Shown: positions 50,184 through 58,818, numbered from the stretch's first letter. The stretch is DNA of 64,000 nucleotides from DATAPE01 sp034667525 (GCA_034667525.1 JAXDJO010000032.1:1-64000), one strand, 5' to 3'. Numbers and translations: made by a program. The notes: generated by a model from the sequence alone, not told the origin.

Positions 50184-51025
50184 CAGACGTGCACCTCCAA
50201 CGAGACATCGATCGCGGGGGCAGAGTGCGTAAGCGCCCCGACGGAGATGAGATCTACGCCCGCGTCCGCATACTGCCGGATGTTGTCCAACTTGATGCCG
50301 CCGGATGCCTCCAGCAAAGCCTTGCCACCAGCCCTGGCCACTGCGTCGCGAACCTGCTGGGGGGTCATGTTGTCGAGCAGGATGGCATCGGCCCCGGCTG
50401 CGAGTGCCTCGTCTAAACCGGGCAGGTCTTGCACCTCGACCTCAATCAACAGCCCGTGCGGGGCCAGCATGCGCATGCGAGTAACCGCTTCGGTGATACT
50501 CCCCACGGCTGCCAGGTGATTGTCCTTGATCAAGATGCCGTCATCCAGTCCAAAGCGATGATTGAAACCGCCGCCTGCGCGCACGGCGTGCTTCTCGAGC
50601 GCACGAAGTCCGGGGGTCGTCTTGCGGGTGTCCACCAGTCTGACGGCGGTCCCCTTCACCGCGTCGGCGAACCTCGCGGTCAAGGTGGCCACACCACTGA
50701 GGCGGCCCAGCAGATTGAGTGCGGTTCTTTCGGCGGTGAGTATCGATCGCAACGAGCCTTCGACCTGCGCGAGAACGTCGCCAGACGAAACCTCATCGCC
50801 GTCGGCCGCCTTGCACTCCCACCGGATGTCTCCGCCCATGATGTCGAAACACAGAACCGCAGCGTCGAGACCAGCCACGATGGCCCGCTGGCGGGTTTCG
50901 ATGTGGGCACTCCCCGTGGCATCCGGAGCAATCAAAGCCTGGGTCGTGATGTCGCCCCGGCCCACATCCTCATCGATGAACAGGTTGATCGACCGTCTGA
51001 GGGAACGCTCATCGAAAAGTCTCAT
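50183..51025 (-). CDS. nadC: Nicotinate-nucleotide pyrophosphorylase (carboxylating)
   Basis: It converts quinolinate and PRPP to nicotinate mononucleotide. The 280-residue protein has FIDEDVGRGDITTQALI, RTALNLLGRLSGVATLTARF, VDTRKTTPGLRALEKHAVRAGGG (in parts) with the quinolinate-site Arg, and the barrel end GGIKLDNIRQYADAGVDLIS. Its stop overlaps nadA. The three-gene NAD route is completed by nadB elsewhere in the window. Confidence 0.95.
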   Translation of the reverse strand: MRLFDERSLRRSINLFIDEDVGRGDITTQALIAPDATGSAHIETRQRAIVAGLDAAVLCFDIMGGDIRWECKAADGDEVSSGDVLAQVEGSLRSILTAERTALNLLGRLSGVATLTARFADAVKGTAVRLVDTRKTTPGLRALEKHAVRAGGGFNHRFGLDDGILIKDNHLAAVGSITEAVTRMRMLAPHGLLIEVEVQDLPGLDEALAAGADAILLDNMTPQQVRDAVARAGGKALLEASGGIKLDNIRQYADAGVDLISVGALTHSAPAIDVSLEVHV

Positions 51026-51082
51026 AGCTCTATCGGTTTCAACCGAAACGTCACCGGCACCATTCCCCCGGATGTCCCCGCA

Positions 51083-52309
51083 TCACAGCCTCTGGACGGG
51101 ATAACCCGACTCGGAGAGCCGATCGACGAGCTCTTGGATATGGGGAGGCCCACGGGTCTCGACCTGCAGAGCGACGTCGACCTCGCCCAGGTCGACGGCG
51201 ACACCTTCGCGGTGGTGCTCGACGCCGACCACGTTCGCCCCTGCTCCGGCGATACATCCAAGCAGCGTATGAAGCGCGCCGGGCCGGTCCGGGATGCGGG
51301 TATGGAACGCAAAGTAACGGCCCGACGCGCCCAGACCAAAGCGGATCACGCGCAATAGCAGCAGCGGATCGATATTTCCGCCGGAGAGCACGACCACCAC
51401 CGGGGGACGGAGCTCGGCAACCTTTTCGAGGACGGCCGCCACGCCGGCGCCGCCCGCGGGTTCGAGCACGAGCTTCATGCGTTCCGCGGCGAAAACGAGA
51501 GCCTTGGCGATCGCCTCGTCGTCGACGCAGACAACTTCATCGACAAGCTCTTCAACATGGGCGAAAGTCAGCTCGCCAGGACAGTTCGCAGCGATGCCGT
51601 CGGCGATCGTGCTCATCTCTTCCAATCTGAAAGGTGAGCCCTGCGCAAGCGAGGGCGGGAAAGACGCGGCGCCCGCTGCCTGCACCCCGACGATCCGGAT
51701 CGATGTATCGAGCCCGCGCAGGGCCGCAGCGATCCCCGAGATCAACCCTCCGCCGCCGACGGGAACGACCACGGTCCTCGCCTCGGGGAGACGATCGTGA
51801 ATCTCGAGGCCGATGGTGCCTTGTCCCGCAATGATGTCGGGATGGTCGAACGGCGGCACAAAGACAATGCCCTGTTCTTGCGCGTGTCGCTCGGCAGCCG
51901 CGAAAGCCGCACCGAAATCCTTTCCGGTGAGAACCACCTTGGCTCCGTAGCGCTCTGTCGCCTCGATCTTCGGCAGGGATGCACCCTCGGGCATAAAGAG
52001 AGTCGCCGGCGCGCCCACCAGAGTGGCGGCGAGGGCGACCCCCTGCGCATGGTTTCCTGCAGATGCGGCGACCACGCCCGCTCGGCGCTCGGCTTCGTCC
52101 AAGCGGCTGATGCGATTGAAAGCCCCACGGATCTTGAAAGACCCGGTGCGCTGAAGGTTCTCGCACTTGATGAACACGTCCCCGCCGGCGTGCTCGGAGA
52201 GGGCCCGCGATCTGTCGAGCGGGGTTTCCACCGCCACCCCCTTGAGGATGCGGCGGGCATCTTCGATCTCGGCTAGTCCTACCAGCTGCCTCTTGGCCAC
52301 GGGGCCCAT
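51083..52309 (-). CDS. Threonine ammonia-lyase with C-terminal ACT domain
   Basis: This PLP enzyme deaminates threonine (and serine) to 2-oxobutyrate. The 408 residues are the shorter one-ACT type. The Schiff-base Lys is in GSFKIRGAFNR, the Gly-rich phosphate loop is VPVGGGGLISGIAAAL, and SAGNHAQGVA is the Asn loop. The last 75 residues form an ACT domain (RIPDRPGALHTLLGCIAGAG). It could serve isoleucine synthesis or threonine breakdown. It ends 57 bp before nadC and starts 10 nt after the selenoprotein-like gene stop, so it may share that transcript. Confidence 0.92.
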   Translation of the reverse strand: MGPVAKRQLVGLAEIEDARRILKGVAVETPLDRSRALSEHAGGDVFIKCENLQRTGSFKIRGAFNRISRLDEAERRAGVVAASAGNHAQGVALAATLVGAPATLFMPEGASLPKIEATERYGAKVVLTGKDFGAAFAAAERHAQEQGIVFVPPFDHPDIIAGQGTIGLEIHDRLPEARTVVVPVGGGGLISGIAAALRGLDTSIRIVGVQAAGAASFPPSLAQGSPFRLEEMSTIADGIAANCPGELTFAHVEELVDEVVCVDDEAIAKALVFAAERMKLVLEPAGGAGVAAVLEKVAELRPPVVVVLSGGNIDPLLLLRVIRFGLGASGRYFAFHTRIPDRPGALHTLLGCIAGAGANVVGVEHHREGVAVDLGEVDVALQVETRGPPHIQELVDRLSESGYPVQRL

Positions 52310-52318
52310 GCTCTCACC

Positions 52319-52552
52319 TCAGGTTCGGTTGCGAACCTCCTGCAGGACCTTGTCCGGGTCCGCGTATTCTCCGGTTGCCTTCCTCGAGTGGATTAGGTCT
52401 CCATCGACGACGACCTCGAATACGCCGCCGCGTGATGGCACGATGACGAGCTCAGAGATCTTGAATTCGAACTCTTCTAGTATGCGATCCGCCAGACCGA
52501 CGGCTTTATCGGCATACCCTCATTGGGCGCAGTATTCAATCGTGATCTTCAC
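52319..52552 (-). CDS. Probable selenoprotein: SelW/Rdx-family protein with in-frame TGA (CAQU)
   Basis: The minus strand encodes 77 residues if one TGA (52520-52522, codon 11) is read as selenocysteine. It reads MKITIEYCAQ, Sec, GYADKAVGLADRILEEFEF, then SRGGVFEVVVDG, HSRKATGEYADPDKVLQEV. This matches the Rdx/SelW thioredoxin-like family, including the redox CxxU motif, GVFEV, DG and the SRK..G.Y.DP tail. The downstream frame is open for 66 codons with no start of its own. A SECIS-like hairpin follows the TGA. The GTG start lies 6 nt from a TACACT box. The stop is 10 nt before the threonine ammonia-lyase gene, which has an SD right at this stop. A Cys codon would be TGC or TGT, so the alternative is a nonsense mutation. 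Confidence 0.8.
52480..52517 (-). promoter_or_regulatory. Candidate bacterial SECIS hairpin after the in-frame TGA
   Basis: Starting 3 nt after the TGA, GTATGC pairs perfectly with GCATAC. After a bulged C, GAT pairs with ATC. An internal loop (AAA/GG) and a GCCG/UGGC upper stem lead to a 6-nt apical loop UCGGUC. The loop GGU lies 22-24 nt after the TGA, close to the E. coli fdhF element, whose loop also has GGUC. Confidence 0.7.
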
Positions 52553-52558
52553 CCCTGC

Positions 52559-52564
52559 AGTGTA
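52559..52564 (-). promoter_or_regulatory. -10 box TACACT, leaderless promoter of the SelW-like gene
   Basis: On the minus strand TACACT is followed by GCAGGG (6 nt) and GTG at 52550-52552. This independently supports the start codon upstream of the TGA. Confidence 0.5.
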
Positions 52565-52574
52565 AGAGCCGCGT

Positions 52575-53885
52575 TCAAGCCTCTCTGGCAGCTATCGGCT
52601 CCGTCTGCAGGGCGGAACCACTCTCGTCTTCTCGTATCCGGTTCGCCTCCGCCGGGATCTGGCCCTCCAACCACAAGAAGAGCAGTGCGACCAATCCGCA
52701 GCCGAGGATGAGAAGGACGAACAGCTCCACCCCAGCCCTGGCCCCGAGCAGGAAACCCGCCATCGCCGGACCAAGGAAGAATCCTGCGGAGAACGCAAGC
52801 GAGTGAAAGGCGTTGTAGCGGCCGCGCAAGTGCTCGGGGGCGAGCTGATTAACGAGGGCGGGGATGCTGGGCGCCATGAACACCTCGCCCATGCCGAAGA
52901 CCGTCATTGCGGCAACGAAGGCCGCATCCGATAACGCCCCTCCGCCCTTGAGGCCGCCGAAGAGGGTCAGAGCCCAGCACGCGGCCCACGCGGCGCACGT
53001 CAACATCACCACGCGCGTCCGCCGGTGGCCCTTCATCGCCCTCAACACCCATAGCTGGATGACGACGATCGTGAACGTGTTCGCACCGAAAGCGAGGCCG
53101 AGGACGTGGGTGGAGCCTCCCCCACGGCCGGTTACGAAAGCCGGGAAGCCCGAAGTGAGTTGGGCCGTACCGATGGCCACAAGCAGGGTCATCACCAAAC
53201 AGATCTTGACGAACACGCGGTCTCTGAAGACCTCTGCATATCCGGCCACGGGTAACGATTCATGGGCTTCACGCGAGGGTGCATCGAAGGACTTCATCTG
53301 AGTGAGCAGCGCTACGAAAACAAGGAAGGTCACGGCGTCCGCCAGGTATACATGAACGAACGACGCAGGATGGGCGAGGCTAACGACGATTCCGCCGATC
53401 AAAGCACCGATGCCGATCCCAGCATTGAGCGCCATGAAGTGCAAGGAAAAGGCCGCGTCGCGCTGCTCCACCGGAACCGCGGTCGCCAACAGCGATTGGA
53501 TGGCGGGCCAATAGCTGGAGGCACCGAACCCGTAGATCGCAGCCGTCGCGAACGCCTGCCATGGGGAGTGAACGAAGGCGATCGCCGTGATGCCCGCGGC
53601 AGCGTCCAGCTGCGTAAGGATCAAGGTCTTGCGGGGCCCTATCCGGTCGACCAAACCGCCGGCTATCACCGTGCCTATAAAGCCGGTGATAGCGACCGTC
53701 GAAAGCGCGAGGCCGGCGGTCGGAAGCGTCAGGTGCCGAACATGGTGCAGATAGACGATCAGAAATGGGATAACCAGACCGTTGCCGACGAAAGAAACGA
53801 GGTCGGCCGCGAACAAAATCCAGACCCGCCGTGGCATATTCGGCAGGAAGGAGATGGATCTCAAACCGTCCGGCCGCGCACCCAT
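52575..53885 (-). CDS. MFS transporter
   Basis: This is a 436-residue permease with about 12 hydrophobic segments and the MFS motif GLVDRIGPRKTLILTQ (motif A variant) after helix 2. It belongs to the drug/multi-transporter type, with MGEVFMAPSIPALVNQLAPEHLRGRYNA after helix 10. The ATG at 53885 is a choice: the frame is open to a GTG at 53915, and MPRRVWILFAADLVSF at 53837 is also possible. The 5' end overlaps the hydrolase gene by about 25 nt, so they are coupled. Substrate unknown. Confidence 0.87.
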   Translation of the reverse strand: MGARPDGLRSISFLPNMPRRVWILFAADLVSFVGNGLVIPFLIVYLHHVRHLTLPTAGLALSTVAITGFIGTVIAGGLVDRIGPRKTLILTQLDAAAGITAIAFVHSPWQAFATAAIYGFGASSYWPAIQSLLATAVPVEQRDAAFSLHFMALNAGIGIGALIGGIVVSLAHPASFVHVYLADAVTFLVFVALLTQMKSFDAPSREAHESLPVAGYAEVFRDRVFVKICLVMTLLVAIGTAQLTSGFPAFVTGRGGGSTHVLGLAFGANTFTIVVIQLWVLRAMKGHRRTRVVMLTCAAWAACWALTLFGGLKGGGALSDAAFVAAMTVFGMGEVFMAPSIPALVNQLAPEHLRGRYNAFHSLAFSAGFFLGPAMAGFLLGARAGVELFVLLILGCGLVALLFLWLEGQIPAEANRIREDESGSALQTEPIAAREA

Positions 53886-54556
53886 TCGGCGACTGCCTGG
53901 ACCACCTCCTGCCACGCATCCTCGGTGGATCGGCCGGAGCCCTTCCTGACTTTGAAGGAATGATCGCCGTCCGCGATGACCGCCACCTCGGCAGGCGCGG
54001 TGATGCCGGCGAGTACCCGATCAAGGGTTCTCAGGGGGCAGAAGGGATCGCGGGTGCCTTCGACGAACAGCATCGGAGAAGCTACTGCCCCAAGATGCGC
54101 GTCGCGCAATCGGTCCGGCCTGCCGGGGGGATGAAGCGGGTAGCCGAGGAAGATCAGGCCTGCAGCCGCTTCACCCGCGGCGGAGACGTGGGAAGCGATG
54201 CGTCCCCCCATCGATTTTCCGCCGAGAAACAGCGGGCGGGAACCGATCAGCGGGCGCACGAACGAGACAACGTCTCGATAGGTTTGCTCGAGCAGCGGTT
54301 GCGCGTCGGGGGAACGCCGGCCCTTCTCGGTGTATCCGAAGTTGAACCGGCACACCCGGAGCTGTTGCTCGGCCAGACCCATAGCCACGGCACGCATGAA
54401 AGCTCCGTCAAATCCACCGCCGGCGCCGGGCGCGAGAATCAGCGCGGCGGTGGCATCGCCGGGGCCGTCGAAAGCCACAGAGACGTCACCTGCCGCGGTG
54501 GGAACGAGCGAGATTGAACCAGATGAGCCCGCAGTCATGTGCAACGGGGCGACCAT
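53861..54556 (-). CDS. Alpha/beta hydrolase (KANL3/Tex30-like)
   Basis: This is a 231-residue alpha/beta-hydrolase-fold protein. The nucleophile elbow is GGKSMGGRIASHV (Ser in GxSxG), the oxyanion region is LILAPGAGGGFDGAFM, and the acid and His lie in MLFVEGTRDPF and GDHSFKV. It resembles the Tex30/KANL3-type hydrolases of unknown substrate, close to dienelactone hydrolases. ATG at 54556 with a GGGAG 3 nt upstream is used; an in-frame ATG at 54538 is an alternative. It overlaps the MFS gene. Confidence 0.85.
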   Translation of the reverse strand: MVAPLHMTAGSSGSISLVPTAAGDVSVAFDGPGDATAALILAPGAGGGFDGAFMRAVAMGLAEQQLRVCRFNFGYTEKGRRSPDAQPLLEQTYRDVVSFVRPLIGSRPLFLGGKSMGGRIASHVSAAGEAAAGLIFLGYPLHPPGRPDRLRDAHLGAVASPMLFVEGTRDPFCPLRTLDRVLAGITAPAEVAVIADGDHSFKVRKGSGRSTEDAWQEVVQAVAEWVRGRTV

Positions 54557-54559
54557 ATA
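54554..54559 (+). promoter_or_regulatory. -10-like TATACT upstream of the Fe-S oxidoreductase gene
   Basis: TATACT lies 57 nt before the chosen GTG start of the Fe-S protein, with the CGGAGG ribosome site between. It overlaps the start codon of the divergent hydrolase gene. Confidence 0.3.
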
Positions 54560-54616
54560 CTCCCGTCCGACCGCAGCCCCCCGGGGCGACCGTCGCCGAT
54601 CGGAGGCGCTTCACCG

Positions 54617-56737
54617 GTGCTCGAGAAACTTGTCATGGCGCTGTTGATCCTGGTGACCATCGGCGCCTTCGCCAAGAGGTCGCGGGACCTCGTGGCGCTC
54701 TTGAAACTCGGGAGACCCGACGACCGCTTCAGCGGGAACTGGGCCCGCAAGATCAAAGACGAGATCGTGGTCGTGTTCGGCCAGCGCAAGTTGCTCCAAT
54801 GGACCATCCCGGGGCTCATGCACTTCGTCATCTTTTGGGGCTTCCTTATCCTGTTCACCACGATCGTGGAAGCTTTCGGGGCGGTCTTCCAACGGGGATT
54901 CCACCTGCCTCTGATCGGCCGCTGGGGGGCCCTCGGCGCTCTCCAGGATTTCTTCATCGTTGCCGTGCTCCTCGGAGTGATAGCAGCCTTCGCCATCCGG
55001 AAGGTGCAGCGCCCCGGTCGCTTCACCGGCTCGCATCTCCGCGAAGCCGATTACATCCTGGTGGCGATCGGAACCATCATGGTCACCATCCTTTTCTCGC
55101 GCGCCACCCAGATCGCGCTCGGACGCTTCCCCTACGACACAACGTGGACGCCGGTTTCGTTCGGCGTGTCAAAGTTGTTCCAAGGGATGTCGTTCAATGT
55201 CCGGGACGCCATAGACACGGTCTTTCTGTGGTGGCATTCCCTCATCATCCTCGGCTTCCTCGTGTACATCACTTATTCGAAGCACCTCCACATCGTGACT
55301 TCCTTCGGCAACGTGCTCTTTCGATCGGACAGACCCAAGGGCGCTCTCAAACCGATGCACATCGACGTGGAGGCAATGTCTGAGGACGATGTGCTGGGGG
55401 CTGGAAAGGTCACCGACCTGACATGGAAGCAGCTTCTCGACACCTACACGTGTACGGAGTGCGGTCGCTGCCAATCGCAATGCCCGGCGTGGAACACCGG
55501 CAAACCGCTTTCTCCAAAGTTGCTGATAATGGACTTACGAGACCACCTCTTCGAACGGGGCCCGGAGCTGGTCGCGGCCAAAGCGCAGGGAGATGAGGCT
55601 TTCGCCAGCGCGATCGCTCAGCTTCCGCCTTTGAACCCGGCCGTGGTGGAGGACGAGGTGATCTGGGACTGCACGACGTGCGGCGCATGCGTGCAGGCAT
55701 GTCCCGTCGACATCGAGCACATCGATGCGATCGTCGATATGCGTCGCAACCTAGTCATGAGCGAAGCGCGCTTACCCAAAGAGATGCAGAGCGCGTTGCA
55801 GAGCCTGGAGACGACCGGCAATCCCTGGGGACAGCCCCCCCAGGCCCGCGTTGAGTGGACGAAGGGAACCTCCAGGCAGGAGCCGTTGGAGATCCCTCAC
55901 ATCTCTCAAACTCCCGACGCGGAGGTTCTCTTCTGGGTCGGCTGCGCCGGCGCTTATGACGACCGGAACAAGAGGGTTGTCTACGACTTCGCACGTCTGA
56001 TGCAGATGGCCGGCATCAAGTTCGCGACCCTCGGACCGGATGAAAACTGCAATGGGGATCCGGCGCGGCGCATGGGGGCGGAGTACGTGTATCAAACGCT
56101 CGCAGCGCAAGCGATCGAGCAGTTGCACGAGCACAAGGTGAAGAAGATCGTCACGATCTGTCCTCACTGCTTCAACACGATGTTCAATGAATATCCTCAG
56201 TTCGGTGGCAACTTCGAGGTCGTCCACCACACCGAGTACCTGGCGCAACTCGTGAGGGAGGGGCGGCTCAAACCGGATTCAGAGGTGGCCGAGAAGATCA
56301 CCTATCACGATCCTTGCTACCTCGCCCGTCACAACGATGTATGGCAAGGGGCGCGCACCGTTATCGAGGCGATCCCGGGGACCGAGTACGACGAGCTACA
56401 CCGTCACAAGCAGCAGACCTTCTGTTGTGGCGCGGGTGGCTCCAGGATGTGGATGGAAGAGCGGATGGGGAAGAAGGTCAACACTGAGCGCACGGACGAG
56501 GCGCTGGCCTCCGCCGCGAGCACCCTGGCGGTCGGCTGTCCCTTCTGCAACATCATGCTTTCCGATGGAGTGAACGAGCGCAACGCCAGCGAGCAGATGG
56601 TCGTGCGCGATGTCGCGCAGATACTTCTCGAATCTGTCGAAGGCTCTGCACCGTCATCTTCGCTTTCCGGCAACGGCCACACGCCGGCACCGTCATCCGA
56701 AAGCTCAGTGACCGAAACGGAACATCCCGCCTCTTAA
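54617..56737 (+). CDS. Membrane-bound iron-sulfur oxidoreductase (HdrD/GlpC-like with NarI-type membrane domain)
   Basis: This is a 706-residue redox protein. The N-terminal part (about 1-230) has five or six membrane helices like NarI-type quinone-linked subunits. Two [4Fe-4S] ferredoxin motifs follow, CTECGRCQSQCP (about 278) and CTTCGACVQACP (about 351). Then come two CCG domains, the second with FCCGAGGSRMWMEE, plus CPHCFNTM and VGCPFCNIM. Such proteins transfer electrons between quinone and a soluble partner such as electron-transfer flavoprotein. The GTG at 54617 is chosen for the CGGAGG site 10 nt before; the frame is open to 54539. No partner subunit is adjacent. Confidence 0.88.
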   Translation: MLEKLVMALLILVTIGAFAKRSRDLVALLKLGRPDDRFSGNWARKIKDEIVVVFGQRKLLQWTIPGLMHFVIFWGFLILFTTIVEAFGAVFQRGFHLPLIGRWGALGALQDFFIVAVLLGVIAAFAIRKVQRPGRFTGSHLREADYILVAIGTIMVTILFSRATQIALGRFPYDTTWTPVSFGVSKLFQGMSFNVRDAIDTVFLWWHSLIILGFLVYITYSKHLHIVTSFGNVLFRSDRPKGALKPMHIDVEAMSEDDVLGAGKVTDLTWKQLLDTYTCTECGRCQSQCPAWNTGKPLSPKLLIMDLRDHLFERGPELVAAKAQGDEAFASAIAQLPPLNPAVVEDEVIWDCTTCGACVQACPVDIEHIDAIVDMRRNLVMSEARLPKEMQSALQSLETTGNPWGQPPQARVEWTKGTSRQEPLEIPHISQTPDAEVLFWVGCAGAYDDRNKRVVYDFARLMQMAGIKFATLGPDENCNGDPARRMGAEYVYQTLAAQAIEQLHEHKVKKIVTICPHCFNTMFNEYPQFGGNFEVVHHTEYLAQLVREGRLKPDSEVAEKITYHDPCYLARHNDVWQGARTVIEAIPGTEYDELHRHKQQTFCCGAGGSRMWMEERMGKKVNTERTDEALASAASTLAVGCPFCNIMLSDGVNERNASEQMVVRDVAQILLESVEGSAPSSSLSGNGHTPAPSSESSVTETEHPAS

Positions 56738-56741
56738 CCGG

Positions 56742-57506
56742 CTAATCGATCTTCTCGGCCCGAAAGACCTCCGTGCGATAGGGCATCGCGAACCCCGCGC
56801 GCCCAGCCAGCGATGGGTGTTCGTCGCACAGCCGGAGCACGTCGCCGACAACCGAGTTGCGGTCCGCCTCGGGCAGGGTTGCCACATAGCTCCGAGACCG
56901 CGCCAGCCCAGCGAGCAGCTCGCGGTCCAAGGGCTGTTCGAACGTGAACTCGCGATGCCTACAGGGTCCGAACCGTCTGCTTGAAGCCAGGGGTTCGTAT
57001 AAGTCTTCCTTCTCTTTCTGCGCGCCCTCAGTGCCGATCAGCTTAGAGAGCTCCGTTACCCAGCCAACGGATTCGTCGCGGAAGTTCCAGAGAAGCGCTA
57101 GATGACCTCCAGGTCGCAGCACGCGAGCAAACTCGGCAACGGCGATCGATTGGTCGAACCAATGAAAGGCCTGGGCAACCGTGATCAGGTCGAACGTTTC
57201 TCCCCCGAACGGCAGCGCCTCGGCCCTCCCGGCCACAGCTGGGATGCTCCCACGTTGCCTCTTGAGCTGGTGAAGCATCTCCACGGAGGGCTCGAGCGCT
57301 ACGACACGGTGCCCCGCGTCGTCAATTGCGGTCGTTAACTTTCCTGTGCCCGCGGCTACATCCAACACCTCAGCTGCATCGTCGCCTGACAACCACCGGA
57401 CCGCTTCCCGCGGGTAGCCGGGACGGGCACGCTCGTACTCCGCAGCAACCGATCCGAATGATGCCGCGCGCTCCTCTCTGATCCGCGAGGTGTTGTCTTC
57501 CGTCAA
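56742..57506 (-). CDS. Class I SAM-dependent methyltransferase
   Basis: This is a 254-residue methyltransferase. Motif I is VLDVAAGTGKLTTAIDDAGHRVVALEPS (in parts), and FDLITVAQAFHWFD is the next motif, typical of the UbiE/Trm9-like methyltransferase 11 group. The TTG start overlaps the dcd stop (TTGA). It converges on the Fe-S oxidoreductase. Substrate unknown. Confidence 0.87.
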   Translation of the reverse strand: MTEDNTSRIREERAASFGSVAAEYERARPGYPREAVRWLSGDDAAEVLDVAAGTGKLTTAIDDAGHRVVALEPSVEMLHQLKRQRGSIPAVAGRAEALPFGGETFDLITVAQAFHWFDQSIAVAEFARVLRPGGHLALLWNFRDESVGWVTELSKLIGTEGAQKEKEDLYEPLASSRRFGPCRHREFTFEQPLDRELLAGLARSRSYVATLPEADRNSVVGDVLRLCDEHPSLAGRAGFAMPYRTEVFRAEKID

Positions 57507-58066
57507 CTGAAGTTTTCGTAGAAGCGCGAGGGGGTCGGCCCCCGTTGACCCTGGTACTTCGAGCCCAGGGATCTGGTCCCGTAAGGGTTCTCGGCCTCCG
57601 AAGTCAGTTGGAAGAAGCTGATCTGACCGATCTTCATGTTCGGATAGATCGTGATCGGAAGGTTGGCGACGTTGGAGAGCTCCAGCGTCAAATGCCCTTC
57701 GAATCCGGGGTCGACGTAGCCGGCGGTGGAATGGATCAACAGCCCCAACCGGCCCAGGGAGGACTTTCCCTCCAACCTCGCCACCAGATCGTTCGGAAGC
57801 CTCACGTGCTCGCAGGTTGAGCCAAGAACGAATTCACCTGGATGCAGGATGAAAGCTTCGTCGTCACCGACCTCGATCAGCTCGGTGAGATCATCCATCG
57901 GCTTCTTTACATCGATGTAGGGATAGCGCGCGTTGTGGAAGGTGCGAAAAAAGCGGTCGACGTGCAGGTCTACCGACGAGGGCTGAAGATCGGACTTGTC
58001 GAACGGCTCGATCCCGATGCGGTCCGAGGCCACGGCTTCGAAGATGTCACGGTCCGACAAGATCAA
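57503..58066 (-). CDS. dcd: dCTP deaminase
   Basis: It deaminates dCTP to dUTP for thymidylate synthesis. The protein starts MILSDRDIFEAV (TTG at 58066, GGGAG site 6 nt before) and has 187 residues, near the family length. Motifs are DLQPSSVDLHVDRFFRTF, LEGKSSLGRLGLLIHSTAGYVDPGFEGHLTLEL (in parts) with catalytic Arg/Glu, and the C-terminal RSLGSKYQGQRGPTPSR. Mycobacterial Dcd is bifunctional with dUTPase activity and this could be too. The frame is open upstream without homology. Stop overlaps the methyltransferase start. Confidence 0.92.
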   Translation of the reverse strand: MILSDRDIFEAVASDRIGIEPFDKSDLQPSSVDLHVDRFFRTFHNARYPYIDVKKPMDDLTELIEVGDDEAFILHPGEFVLGSTCEHVRLPNDLVARLEGKSSLGRLGLLIHSTAGYVDPGFEGHLTLELSNVANLPITIYPNMKIGQISFFQLTSEAENPYGTRSLGSKYQGQRGPTPSRFYENFS

Positions 58067-58211
58067 GGGCGTCTCCCACCATGGATTTGACCGGCAGTTT
58101 AACGAGAAGCCGCAGCCACCCTTCTCCGTCACAGGCGGCCCAAAGCCAGGTGGGTTACCACCTCGCAATCGGGGCGCCGCCGCGCCCACGGGTAGGATTC
58201 CGCCGTTTTCT

Positions 58212-58282
58212 GCGGGTGTAGCTCAATGGTAGAGCTCTAGCTTCCCAAGCTAGTGACGGGGGTTCGATTCCCCTCACCCGCT
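58212..58282 (+). tRNA. tRNA-Gly (anticodon CCC)
   Basis: The acceptor GCGGGTG pairs with CACCCGC (58275-58281). The D-arm is GCTCAATGGTAGAGC. The anticodon stem CTAGC/GCTAG holds the loop TTCCCAA with CCC, and the T-loop is TTCGATT. Discriminator is T and CCA is not encoded. Confidence 0.93.
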
Positions 58283-58339
58283 CGTCGCCGGTGAAGACGG
58301 AACGGACACGGTTCGATGATTAACCGGGAGGACGAATCC

Positions 58340-58755
58340 ATGACCGCCGAAGTCGACGCGCGCAGCGTCGAGAAGTGGGTAGCCGGCTACGAGCAGCTGT
58401 GGCGCACTGCGGGCACCGCGCGTCTAAAGGAGCTCTTCGACGAGGACGCTACCTACCAGCATTCTCCCTACGAGCGCCCCTTCATTGGGCTCGCCGCGAT
58501 CGCCGAGATGTGGGACGCAGAACGGAAAGGACCCGATGAGATCTTCTCGATGACGACTTCTATCGTGGCCAGGCAGGGGGAGACTGCCGTCGTCCGGGCC
58601 GAGGTTTCCTACGGTGACCCCGTCGAGCAGGAATATCGCGATCTCTGGTCATCAGGTACTCGCCGGATGGTCGTTGCCGCAGCTTTGAAGAGTGGCCGTT
58701 CTGGCCCGACAAGGGACCAACTCCGTCCAACTCGAGCGACACGGAACCCATCTGA
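58340..58755 (+). pseudogene. Frameshifted SnoaL/NTF2-like protein gene
   Basis: A GGGAGG site precedes the ATG at 58340. The first frame gives an NTF2-fold start (WVAGYEQLWRTAGTARLKELFDEDATYQHSP, in parts) through VEQEYRDLW. After about 58648 homology continues one frame over as VIRYSPDGRCRSFEEWPFWP, with a TGA at 58753. One missing G after DLW would restore a 138-residue protein. Such proteins are small ligand-binding or enzyme domains; function is unknown. It is a decayed gene or a sequence error. Confidence 0.7.
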
Positions 58756-58818
58756 CCGTCGCTGAACCGCACCCAGCGAGCTCCGACTCCAGCTGAGGGT
58801 TCGACGCGGGAGCACGGT

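Noticed and set aside
52319..52552. TGA in the SelW-like gene as a plain nonsense mutation
   Set aside because: The TGA is at the family's Cys/Sec position, the frame is intact on both sides, and a SECIS-like hairpin follows. I keep nonsense as a fallback only.
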